The position numbers were made by a program, and so were the translations under genes. Positions 1-7,076 of a DNA stretch of 64,000 nt are shown here, piece after piece. The notes below the pieces were generated by a model. The model saw only the letters and a program-made list of their open reading frames with translations. It was not told the origin of the DNA and made no database searches. Positions within the stretch are counted from its first letter, which is position 1. Each line of letters starts with the position of its first letter. This DNA comes from Pedobacter frigiditerrae (GTDB lineage Bacteria; Bacteroidota; Bacteroidia; Sphingobacteriales; Sphingobacteriaceae), in assembly GCF_032678705.1 (NCBI RefSeq), contig NZ_JAVTSS010000002.1, positions 930,001-994,000 of the forward strand, written 5' to 3'.

Positions 1-31
1 TTAAATCTAAATCTGTTTCCTTTTGCTGCAT
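1..31 (-). CDS. 5' end of a truncated minus-strand gene (possibly an ECF sigma factor)
   Basis: Reading leftwards from an ATG at 31-29, the frame is open to the window edge and encodes only MQQKETDLDL, so no family can be recognised. A real gene is suspected because an ECF-type promoter (-35 at 66-71, -10 at 42-48) points at this ATG with its -10 element about 10 bases away, as it is upstream of the sigma factor gene at 29194. Such promoters often autoregulate sigma genes, so a sigma factor is a guess from context, not from sequence. Confidence 0.35.
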   Translation of the reverse strand, partial: MQQKETDLDL

Positions 32-41
32 AAGATATAAC

Positions 42-71
42 TAAGACGCCTATGTTTTAAAAGAGGTTACA
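42..71 (-). promoter_or_regulatory. ECF-type promoter (TGTAAC-N17-CGTCTTA)
   Basis: On the minus strand TGTAAC (71-66) is followed after 17 bases by CGTCTTA (48-42), and an ATG lies at 31. The same two-box pattern with 16-17 nt spacing recurs at 534, 15686 and 29151. The assignment to ECF sigma factors is an inference from pattern and position. Confidence 0.55.
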
Positions 72-137
72 CCAAATTACAACAAATTTTAGTCTTATGA
101 TTAGAAAAGCAACATCAGTACATATAGTAAAGGTTCT

Positions 138-219
138 GCCCCGCTATCCCTGCCTGCCGGCAGGCAGGCGTTTTACTTTGGGGCAAGCCCCTACGTGTTC
201 ACTGCTATCGGGTTTAGAA
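138..219 (-). repeat. Dispersed stem-loop element, copy 1, with a perfect 20-bp palindrome
   Basis: Read on the minus strand, the element starts TTCTAAACCCGATAGCAG and ends ATAGCGGGGC. Its interior holds the perfect palindrome CCTGCCTGCCGGCAGGCAGG at 149-168 and a smaller GGGGCTTGCCCC stem. The same outer words with different stems occur at 271-333, 12995-13069 and 28975-29027. Confidence 0.65.
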
Positions 220-270
220 TGCAAGGCCTGTTCAGCTATGAAGGGTTTCTGTGCCACAAGCCTAATTATA

Positions 271-333
271 TAGCCCCGACAGAAACGAAAATTTGCCGAT
301 TCTTCATTGGGAATTGAAGTGGATGGCGGGACA
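271..333 (+). repeat. Dispersed stem-loop element, degenerate copy 2
   Basis: It begins TAGCCCCGACAG and ends GGATGGCGGGACAA, a diverged version of the framing words at 138-219. It lies next to copy 1 but in the opposite orientation. Confidence 0.45.
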
Positions 334-479
334 ATGCTTTAATCTTTGCACCAATTTGCGCTCCCTATCTGCGTTTAGTTATAGTTAATTTAACATAGAC
401 AGCATTGAGATTTGCACACAGAAAATTAAAAGCTAGAACTAATTTATCCCTAAGTTTCTCTTGTGCTCTCTGTGTTTAT

Positions 480-528
480 CTTCGCTTTGGTCTTTAGTCT
501 TTCACCTTTATTCTTTCTTTTTTTCTCA
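480..528. repeat. Quasi-periodic pyrimidine tract (CTTT words)
   Basis: The region repeats words such as CTTTGGTC, CTTTAGTC, CTTTCACC and CTTTATTC with a period of roughly 7-9 bases. A reverse-complement relative lies upstream of polA at about 49001-49045. It ends just before the promoter at 534. Confidence 0.4.
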
Positions 529-533
529 CAGGG

Positions 534-563
534 TGTAACCTAATTTTTTTTCTTGTTGTCATA
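534..563 (+). promoter_or_regulatory. ECF-type promoter upstream of the DUF6249 gene
   Basis: TGTAAC at 534-539 is followed after 17 bases by TGTCATA at 557-563. This predicts a transcript start near 570 and a leader of about 50 nt before the ATG at 623. Confidence 0.5.
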
Positions 564-622
564 GTATTCAGAACACGGTTCATAAACGAAAAAGAAATAT
601 TTAACATTAAAAAAATAAAATC

Positions 623-982
623 ATGGAAGGAATATTAGTACCAATCACATTTTTCATTTGCACATTCGCAATGATATTCGGAATAAGATATTTTAACAAC
701 AAAGAAAAAATGGCAATGATAGAACGCGGTATAGATCCTGGCGTTCGTAAATCTACACCACAACCATTTTTGAGCTTAAAATTTGGTTTGTTATTAGTTG
801 GCCTAGGCATTGGGCTGTTAGTTGCCTTATTTACTGTAAGAGGAGTGTTTGGCGGCGAGATGACAGATGCTGAAGAAGGACAGTCTGTAGCAATTTACTT
901 TGGTTGTCTTGGCGTATTTGGCGGAATAGGTTTAATCGTATCTTATATCATCGAAAAAGCTTGGTTAGATAAACAAAATTAG
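623..982 (+). CDS. DUF6249-type small inner-membrane protein
   Basis: A 119-residue membrane protein of unknown function found in Bacteroidota. Three hydrophobic segments are visible at about residues 5-22, 50-72 and 90-110. The first loop carries the basic stretch NNKEKMAMIERGIDPG, in which MAMIERG is a hallmark of this small family. An ECF-type promoter lies at 534-563 and a strong stem terminator follows at 1001-1038, so the gene is probably monocistronic. The opposite strand is open for 67 codons here but is a shadow. In my recollection these proteins are often encoded near ECF sigma genes, which fits a stress-responsive envelope role, but no activity can be assigned. Confidence 0.8.
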   Translation: MEGILVPITFFICTFAMIFGIRYFNNKEKMAMIERGIDPGVRKSTPQPFLSLKFGLLLVGLGIGLLVALFTVRGVFGGEMTDAEEGQSVAIYFGCLGVFGGIGLIVSYIIEKAWLDKQN

Positions 983-1000
983 TCCGAAAGTCGGAATGAC

Positions 1001-1038
1001 AGAAAAGTCCGAGAGTTAATTGGCTCTCGGACTTTTCT
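1001..1038. terminator. Bidirectional stem-loop terminator
   Basis: AGAAAAGTCCGAGAG and CTCTCGGACTTTTCT form a 15-bp stem around a loop of about 8 bases. It lies between the convergent genes ending at 982 (+) and 1075 (-). Confidence 0.8.
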
Positions 1039-1074
1039 GATTCTATATCTTCGGTCTTCCGGACTTTTTCTGAC

Positions 1075-1500
1075 TCAAATTGGTTTTGGCAAAATGGCAA
1101 CCGTTAACCTGCTCACGCAATTCATCTTTCCTTTATCGTTGTACATTTTAATCTCCCAGATTTGGGTTTTTCCACCAATGTGTAATGGTTTACAAATTCC
1201 TTTCACAAAACCCGAACTTACTGGGCGAATATGGTTCGCGTTAACTTCCAATCCGACAGCAATATGTTTATTTGGGTCGATGCACATATAAGATGCGATA
1301 CTGCCCAAGGTTTCTGCTAAAACTACAGAGGCACCACCGTGTAAAATCCCGGCAGGCTGATGTGTTCTTTCATCAACAGGCATTGTGGCGCAAATATAGT
1401 CATCACCGATTTCGGTAAACTCAATCCCCAATAAGGCACCTATATGATTTTTTGGTCTATCATTCAGCATTGCTGGAGTAAACTCCTTAAACCAAATCAT
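1075..1500 (-). CDS. Hotdog-fold thioesterase (PaaI/MenI-like acyl-CoA hydrolase)
   Basis: A 141-residue single-domain hotdog protein, the usual length for the PaaI/YdiI/MenI group that hydrolyses aromatic or aliphatic acyl-CoA thioesters in the cytoplasm. The signature segment HGGASVVLAETLGS is at residues 54-67, with the expected catalytic Glu (E63) and the HGG that binds the thioester. Substrate cannot be read from sequence; the Bacteroidota relatives are often assigned to menaquinone synthesis (1,4-dihydroxy-2-naphthoyl-CoA), but no men gene is adjacent. Its ATG overlaps the stop of the upstream DinB gene (ATGA), so it is the last gene of the kinase-DinB-thioesterase operon. Confidence 0.85.
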   Translation of the reverse strand: MIWFKEFTPAMLNDRPKNHIGALLGIEFTEIGDDYICATMPVDERTHQPAGILHGGASVVLAETLGSIASYMCIDPNKHIAVGLEVNANHIRPVSSGFVKGICKPLHIGGKTQIWEIKMYNDKGKMNCVSRLTVAILPKPI

Positions 1501-2000
1501 AAATAACGTTCATTAATCACATTAATATGATGAAGAATATGCCCAGCCAGTACAAAAACTAAAGACCTTGCAGTCATATCTTTTCCATTCGCATTCCCAA
1601 CTTTACTTAATTCCTCTTCATTTAAAGAGTTAATTAAATACATATTTGATTTTCTCATCAAGGCAAATTCATCAGAAAAACTAAATAAGCTTCTATCTTT
1701 AAAATGAGCACTATTTACATAATCATCCTCTTCAAAACCAGGTAAAGCAGCTTTTTCACCTCTGGCAATGCACAATAATCGATAAACCAAAATACGCTCC
1801 GTATCAATAATATGCCCAATTAGTTCTTTAATGGTCCATTTTCCTGGTGCATAAGCATAATCGCCTTTTTCAATTAAGTTGTTAATGAAATTTGGAAAAT
1901 CGCCAGCTTGTTTTGTCAATAATTCAATTACATCCCCTTCTACAAGTTTGATGTAAGTTTTACCCCATTCTGGGTACTCCTGTGTTTGTGGTGGGTTCAT
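1497..2000 (-). CDS. DinB-family (DinB_2) metal-binding four-helix protein
   Basis: This 167-residue protein has the DinB/YfiT four-helix layout: WTIKELIGHIIDTE around H63 and a C-terminal GHILHHINV with H154 and H158, which together form the likely metal-binding His triad. DinB_2 proteins include thiol-dependent transferases and many of unknown function; no substrate is predictable here. The start overlaps the end of the histidine kinase gene by about 41 bases, and the stop overlaps the thioesterase start, so the three are translationally coupled. The overlap with the kinase is longer than usual, and an internal start would shorten the N-terminus. Confidence 0.85.
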   Translation of the reverse strand: MNPPQTQEYPEWGKTYIKLVEGDVIELLTKQAGDFPNFINNLIEKGDYAYAPGKWTIKELIGHIIDTERILVYRLLCIARGEKAALPGFEEDDYVNSAHFKDRSLFSFSDEFALMRKSNMYLINSLNEEELSKVGNANGKDMTARSLVFVLAGHILHHINVINERYL

Positions 2001-3198
2001 ACGTTATACTACTTTTTAATATGATTCTGAATGTTGTTCCTTTACCTAGCTCTGAGTCTTTCACAAAAATTTGCCCACTGTGGTAATTTTCTACAATCCT
2101 TTTAGTTAATGATAAGCCTAAACCCCAGCCACGTTTTCTGGTAGTATATCCTGGCTGAAAAACTGTATCGAACTTAGAACGAGCAATACCTTTTCCAGTG
2201 TCGCTAACATCAATAAATACCTCTTCTTTGGTTAAGTGTTCGATGATATTAATGGTAATCGTACCTTCATTTTCAATTGCATTAGCCGCATTTTTTAATA
2301 AATTTTCTATTACCCAATCGAATAATGGAATACTTAACATCGCCCTAACTTGGTTATCGCCTTGTATTATAAAAGTGACTTTATCTGATGTTCTAACTTT
2401 AAAATAATCTACAAAATTTTTAACCACAATAAACACAACATGGTCTTCTAATATTGGTTTAGACCCAATTTTTGAAAAACGGTCTGTTATAATTTCCAAC
2501 CGATGAATGTCATTCTCCATTTCTGCAATCAATGGGTCATCTTCGGCATCAAACTTAGATTTCATTAACTCTGTCCATGCCATGAGCGATGAAATTGGCG
2601 TACCCAATTGGTGCGCAGTTTCCTTTGCCATACCCACCCAAACTTGGTCTTGTTCTGCTCTTCGGGCCGAGCTAAATGCTACATAAGCGGTAATTAGAAA
2701 TAGACCAATTACGCCTAATTGGATATAGGGAAAAAACCTCAACTGTGTTAAAATGAAAGAATCTTTGTAGTAAACAATTAGCTTTTCATCATAAATACCT
2801 CGCATAATTGCTGGCTTATGCTGAGCTTTCATCTTGCGTAATTGATGAACAAAGTATAATGAATCATATTGTTGCTTTTGATTTTTATCATCTACATTAT
2901 AAAACGTTTTTGTAGAATCAAGCCCATACCATAGATAAATGGAACCATCAGGTTTGGTGATAATCATATCCATCTTGTTGTTTTTTTTGATGGTTTCAAA
3001 AACTTCAGTTAGCTGTTGGTTTTCCATCATTCTCATCTGCTGCTCTAATACTTTAATCCTAAGTTGAAATTGAGCGGCTTCTTCCCGTTCCATCTTTTTA
3101 ACAAAAAAGTCAGAATAGAATACAGATGCACCACCAATTACGATTGCAAATACAAGTAAGAATATTTTCCAGCGGCGTTTTTTTTGGTATGGATTCAT
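1960..3198 (-). CDS. Membrane sensor histidine kinase
   Basis: A 412-residue two-TM sensor kinase. TM1 is at about 11-29 and TM2 at 156-177, enclosing a periplasmic or sensory region of about 125 residues that opens with a coiled coil (35-62). The phosphoacceptor box is KETAHQLGTPISS with H196, and the ATPase domain shows the N box (ENLLKNAANAI), DTGKGIA and GWGLGLSL. No HAMP domain is visible between TM2 and the H box. The HQLGTP type of H box is common in Bacteroidota kinases. No response regulator is encoded in this operon, so its partner must be elsewhere. Downstream genes are DinB and a thioesterase, which gives no clue to the signal. Confidence 0.88.
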   Translation of the reverse strand: MNPYQKKRRWKIFLLVFAIVIGGASVFYSDFFVKKMEREEAAQFQLRIKVLEQQMRMMENQQLTEVFETIKKNNKMDMIITKPDGSIYLWYGLDSTKTFYNVDDKNQKQQYDSLYFVHQLRKMKAQHKPAIMRGIYDEKLIVYYKDSFILTQLRFFPYIQLGVIGLFLITAYVAFSSARRAEQDQVWVGMAKETAHQLGTPISSLMAWTELMKSKFDAEDDPLIAEMENDIHRLEIITDRFSKIGSKPILEDHVVFIVVKNFVDYFKVRTSDKVTFIIQGDNQVRAMLSIPLFDWVIENLLKNAANAIENEGTITINIIEHLTKEEVFIDVSDTGKGIARSKFDTVFQPGYTTRKRGWGLGLSLTKRIVENYHSGQIFVKDSELGKGTTFRIILKSSITYEPTTNTGVPRMG

Positions 3199-3333
3199 AA
3201 CGATTAGGGCAAATTACGAAAAAATGTAAAATTTAAGATGGAAAATATATCATAACAACAACTGAGATTAAGTCTATTTAGTGTTTTACGTTCAGCGTTT
3301 TCCATTTTCATCTCTCATCTTGCGTTGAAATCT

Positions 3334-3341
3334 TATCTTTG
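3334..3341 (+). promoter_or_regulatory. -7 promoter box (TATCTTTG) of gltX
   Basis: TATCTTTG matches the Bacteroidota -7 consensus TAnnTTTG. The gltX ATG begins only 8 bases after its last G, so the mRNA would have almost no leader. No convincing -33 TTG is seen at normal spacing. Confidence 0.5.
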
Positions 3342-3348
3342 CGCTGTA

Positions 3349-4857
3349 ATGGAAAAGAATATCAGAGTAAGATTTGCCCCAAGCCCAACAGGAGGCCTAC
3401 ATTTAGGTGGCGTTAGAACCGCCCTTTTTAACTATTTGTTTGCTAAAAAGCACAATGGAACCTTTGTTTTACGTGTAGAAGATACTGACCAAACTCGTTT
3501 TGTTGAAGGTGCAGAAGAATACATTGTCGACTGTTTAAATTGGTGTGGAATTACTCCTGATGAAAGTCCGCAAAACCCAGGAGCTTATGGTCCTTACCGC
3601 CAGAGTGAGCGTAAAGCTAGCTATAAGCAATACGCAGAGCAGCTAATTGCTGATGGTTATGCTTATTATGCTTTCGACACTCCAGAAGAGCTAAGTGCAA
3701 AAAGAGCAGTTGAACCTAATTTTTTATACGGACAAAAAAGCCGTATGGAGATGAAAAATTCTTTGACTTTAGCTCAAGAAGAAGTTGATAAATTATTGGC
3801 AGAAAATACACCTCACGTTGTAAGAATAAAAATTCCAGAAAACGAACAAGTTTCTTTTTTAGATATGATTAGAGGCCTGGTTAGTTTTGATACTAACTTA
3901 GTTGATGATAAAGTATTGCTAAAAGCTGATGGAATGCCAACGTATCACTTAGCGGTAGTTGCTGATGATAAAGCAATGGAAATTAGTCACGCTTTTAGGG
4001 GAGAAGAATGGTTGCCTTCTGCGCCAATCCATATTTTACTTTGGAAATATTTGGGATGGGAAGACTCGATGCCAAAATGGGCACATTTACCATTGATTTT
4101 AAAACCTGATGGCAATGGGAAATTAAGTAAACGTGATGGTGATAGATTAGGTTTCCCAGTTTATGCAATGAATTGGAACGACCCAAAAACTGGCGATGTA
4201 ACCAAAGGATTTAAAGAATTAGGTTTTATGCCTGAAGCTTTTGTTAATCTTTTGGCTATGTTAGGTTGGAACGATGGAACTGATAAAGAAATTTTCACTT
4301 TAGCAGAGTTGATAGAATTATTCTCAATTGAACGCATTAGCAAAGCAGGAGCCAAATTCGATTTCGAAAAAGCGAAATGGTATAATCATGAGTGGATTAA
4401 GCAGTCTTCAGCGAACAGTTTACAGTTGCCAGTAAAAAATGCTTTAACTGAAAATGGAATTAAAGCTAATGATGAGGAATTTTTATTAAAAGTAATTGAT
4501 ACAGTTAAGGACCGTTGTAATTTATTGGGCGATTTTGTTGCTCAAAGTGTCTACTTTTTTACCGCTCCAACTGAATATGATTCGGCTGCGGTTAAACCAA
4601 AATGGAGTCCAGAAAAAGCTGCATTTTTTAAAGAATTTGGTCAGAATATAAATGAAACGGCTACAGCTCAAGAATCGGAGTTAGAATTTAAAGCATTAGC
4701 AGAGGCCAAAGGATTTAAACCAGGAGAATTAATGTTACCGCTACGCATCATGCTTGTTGGCGGAAAATTCGGGCCAGGTGTTTTTGATATCGCAAAACTT
4801 TTAGGCAAAGCTGAAACAGAAAGCAGAATAGAAAAAGGAATTGCTGCCTTTAACTAA
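3349..4857 (+). CDS. gltX: Glutamate--tRNA ligase
   Basis: Class I glutamyl-tRNA synthetase of 502 residues, charging tRNA-Glu with glutamate. The Rossmann catalytic domain opens with RVRFAPSPTGGLHLGG, where HLGG is the HIGH-type motif, and KLSKRDG is the KMSKS-type loop. The C-terminal anticodon-binding region is full length. I chose ATG 3349 rather than an in-frame TTG at 3325 because the conserved sequence starts at once after it and a TAnnTTTG box lies at 3334-3341, inside the longer version. A GlnRS gene (glnS, 19291) is present in the window, so tRNA-Gln can be charged directly and this enzyme need not be non-discriminating. Confidence 0.97.
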   Translation: MEKNIRVRFAPSPTGGLHLGGVRTALFNYLFAKKHNGTFVLRVEDTDQTRFVEGAEEYIVDCLNWCGITPDESPQNPGAYGPYRQSERKASYKQYAEQLIADGYAYYAFDTPEELSAKRAVEPNFLYGQKSRMEMKNSLTLAQEEVDKLLAENTPHVVRIKIPENEQVSFLDMIRGLVSFDTNLVDDKVLLKADGMPTYHLAVVADDKAMEISHAFRGEEWLPSAPIHILLWKYLGWEDSMPKWAHLPLILKPDGNGKLSKRDGDRLGFPVYAMNWNDPKTGDVTKGFKELGFMPEAFVNLLAMLGWNDGTDKEIFTLAELIELFSIERISKAGAKFDFEKAKWYNHEWIKQSSANSLQLPVKNALTENGIKANDEEFLLKVIDTVKDRCNLLGDFVAQSVYFFTAPTEYDSAAVKPKWSPEKAAFFKEFGQNINETATAQESELEFKALAEAKGFKPGELMLPLRIMLVGGKFGPGVFDIAKLLGKAETESRIEKGIAAFN

Positions 4858-4906
4858 ATATTGGTATTAAAATTGTCAATCAATTTCCAAATTAAATCAT
4901 AAAATT

Positions 4907-5743
4907 ATGCAATGGTTCGGAAAAGGAAGTAGCAATGTAGAAGACGGCAGAAGTAGTAGTGGCGGAAAAATAGCCTTAGGTGGTGGAGTTGGTGTTATTG
5001 TTGTCATTTTGGGTCTAATATTTGGTCAAGACTTTACAGGCCTGGTAAGTCAAATACCAGCAACCGAGCAGGGGGAAGTAAAAAAAGGAACGCCTCAAGA
5101 TGAACAAGGTAAGTTTGTTGCAGGAATTCTAGAATCAACCGAACAGGTTTGGCAAGAACAGTTTCAGGCTTTGGGCGGGACCTACGAAGAACCTGTTTTA
5201 AGACTGTTTAGAGACGGAGTTCAATCTGCTTGTGGTAGCGCAAGTTCTGCTGTTGGTCCTTTTTACTGTCCAGGCGACCATAAAGTATATATAGATTTAT
5301 CGTTTTATGACGAATTAAAAAATCGTTTCGGTGCTGCTGGAGATTTTGCACAAGCGTATGTGATAGCACATGAGGTTGGTCACCATGTACAGAATTTGTT
5401 AGGCACATCTGCTAAAATGGAAGAAGCTAGAGGTAGATTAAGCGAAGTAGAATACAACAAACTATCTGTTAAATTAGAATTACAAGCAGATTTTTATGCA
5501 GGTCTTTGGGCGCATCACGCTCAAAACTTAAAAGATTTCAGGCTTGATGCTGGAGATATAGACGAAGCCTTAAATGCAGCCAATGCCATAGGCGATGACA
5601 AATTGCAAAAACAGTCGCAAGGCGAAGTTGTTCCCGATGCTTTTACTCACGGTACTTCTGCACAAAGAATGTACTGGTTTAAAAAAGGTTTTGAAAGCGG
5701 CGATATTAAACAAGGCGATACTTTTAATGCGTCACGATTGTAG
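4907..5743 (+). CDS. Neutral zinc metallopeptidase (YpfJ/KPN_02809 family)
   Basis: A 278-residue membrane-anchored protein. The N-terminus is Ser/Gly-rich and charged, then a TM segment spans about 23-40, and the rest is the putative peptidase domain. The zinc motif HEVGHH (H155, E156, H159) is followed by ELQADFYAGLWAHHA, whose acidic residues would supply the third ligand. A FYCPGDHKVYID segment precedes it, as usual for the family. The substrate is unknown in all members I know of. It sits 50 bases downstream of gltX with its own likely start ATG at 4907; no clear terminator separates them. Confidence 0.9.
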   Translation: MQWFGKGSSNVEDGRSSSGGKIALGGGVGVIVVILGLIFGQDFTGLVSQIPATEQGEVKKGTPQDEQGKFVAGILESTEQVWQEQFQALGGTYEEPVLRLFRDGVQSACGSASSAVGPFYCPGDHKVYIDLSFYDELKNRFGAAGDFAQAYVIAHEVGHHVQNLLGTSAKMEEARGRLSEVEYNKLSVKLELQADFYAGLWAHHAQNLKDFRLDAGDIDEALNAANAIGDDKLQKQSQGEVVPDAFTHGTSAQRMYWFKKGFESGDIKQGDTFNASRL

Positions 5744-5755
5744 CATAAAATTTTT

Positions 5756-5810
5756 CAGCCGCAGATTGATTTATTATTAATCTGGTTATTAATCTAGGAA
5801 TCTGTGGCTT
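5756..5810. repeat. Inverted repeat of the AGCCACAGATT family
   Basis: CAGCCGCAGATT at 5756-5767 pairs with AATCTGTGGCTT at 5799-5810. A sister copy with the same arms lies at 58976-59026. This one may also terminate the metallopeptidase transcript. Confidence 0.55.
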
Positions 5811-5933
5811 TCCTTTAAAATATTTTTAAAGTTTTTCAAAACAATTCATTAAAACATTTGTTTTGTATTCTTATATTGGTTCTCTACCTAGAATTACCAA
5901 ATTAAAGAATGATAAAATAGCGCCAAGTTTTAA

Positions 5934-7061
5934 ATGATTCTAATCGTAGATGATACACCAGAGAATTTAATTTCATTAAAAAAAGTTCTCGAAAAAAATA
6001 ATTTTGAGGTAGATACGGCATCCTCTGGTGAAGAGGCTTTAAAGAAGGTTTTAAGGAACTCTTACGTCTTAATTATTCTTGATGTTCAAATGCCAGGAAT
6101 GGATGGCTTTGAAGTTGCAGAAGCAATTTCTGGATACAGTAAAGCCAAAGAAACAGCTATCATTTTCTTATCAGCTGCCAATACCGAATTTAAATTTATT
6201 GCTAAAGGCTATTCGTCTGGTGGTTTAGATTATATCACAAAACCAGTTGATATAAATATTCTTCTACTAAAAGTGAAAACTTTTTATCGCATTTATGAGC
6301 AAAATAGAAAGCTTAATGAAATGCAGAAAACACTGATAGAAGAAATTGAATTCCGAAAAGAAGCTGAACGTAAAAAAGACGAATTCATCAGCATTGCTAG
6401 CCATGAACTAAAAACGCCATTAACTAGCGTTAAAGGATATGTTCAGTTGTTAGAAAGAAGTGTAAACAAGGGCGATACGGAAACTGTTAAAAAGCATTTG
6501 GCTAAAGCGCAGATCCAGTTAGAAAAATTAAACAGTTTAATTGCCGATTTGTTAGATATTTCTAAAATTGAAAGTGGAAAGCTTAAATTTAATAAACAAA
6601 ACTTTTCTATTGATCAGTTATTAGATAATGTAATCGAAGTAATGCATCAATCTAATCCAGAGTTTAAAATTCATAAAAAAGGGATTGCAAATTGCGAAAT
6701 TTTTGGAGATGAAATGCGTGTTGAACAAGTTATTGTTAACTTTTTAACCAATGCCATAAAATATTCTCCTGGAACATCTGAAATTGAACTCACCATAAAT
6801 GTCAAAGACGAACAATTATATGTGGCAGTTAAAGATTATGGTATCGGAATGTTGCCAGAACAGTTAGCCCATGTATTTGATAAATTTTACCGAGTTGAGG
6901 AAACTTCTCAGCGTTTTCAAGGTTTAGGAATCGGATTATATATTTCCTCAGAAATTATAAAAAGGCACGGTGGTCAGGTTGGTGTAAATAGCACCTATGG
7001 TAAAGGATCGGAGTTTTACTTCCTAATGCCTACAAATTCAAATAGCGATTTTAATGATTAA
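5934..7061 (+). CDS. REC-histidine kinase (response regulator fused to N-terminus of kinase)
   Basis: A 375-residue soluble protein with an N-terminal receiver (residues 1-118, phosphoacceptor D50, conserved Lys in YITKPVD) joined by a short coiled coil to a HisKA domain (SHELKTPLTS, H157) and a HATPase domain (DYGIGM, GLGIGLYISSEII). No TM or signal peptide. The receiver-before-kinase order lets an upstream phosphosignal control kinase output. It begins the six-gene cluster and lies 15 bases upstream of the large hybrid kinase, so the two are surely cotranscribed and are likely to exchange phosphate. Partners inferred from position only. Confidence 0.92.
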   Translation: MILIVDDTPENLISLKKVLEKNNFEVDTASSGEEALKKVLRNSYVLIILDVQMPGMDGFEVAEAISGYSKAKETAIIFLSAANTEFKFIAKGYSSGGLDYITKPVDINILLLKVKTFYRIYEQNRKLNEMQKTLIEEIEFRKEAERKKDEFISIASHELKTPLTSVKGYVQLLERSVNKGDTETVKKHLAKAQIQLEKLNSLIADLLDISKIESGKLKFNKQNFSIDQLLDNVIEVMHQSNPEFKIHKKGIANCEIFGDEMRVEQVIVNFLTNAIKYSPGTSEIELTINVKDEQLYVAVKDYGIGMLPEQLAHVFDKFYRVEETSQRFQGLGIGLYISSEIIKRHGGQVGVNSTYGKGSEFYFLMPTNSNSDFND

Positions 7062-7076
7062 AATTTACTATATAAA

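Larger units (their letters stand above)
32..622. other. Intergenic region with two promoters and repeats
   Basis: This stretch separates the truncated minus-strand gene from the DUF6249 gene. It contains divergent ECF-type promoters at 42-71 and 534-563, two copies of the stem-loop element (138-219 and 271-333), and a pyrimidine-rich quasi-periodic tract at about 480-528. No convincing coding frame was seen. Confidence 0.6.

Noticed and set aside
3325..3348. TTG start for gltX eight codons upstream of ATG 3349
   Set aside because: The stretch overlaps the TAnnTTTG box and conserved sequence begins at the ATG.
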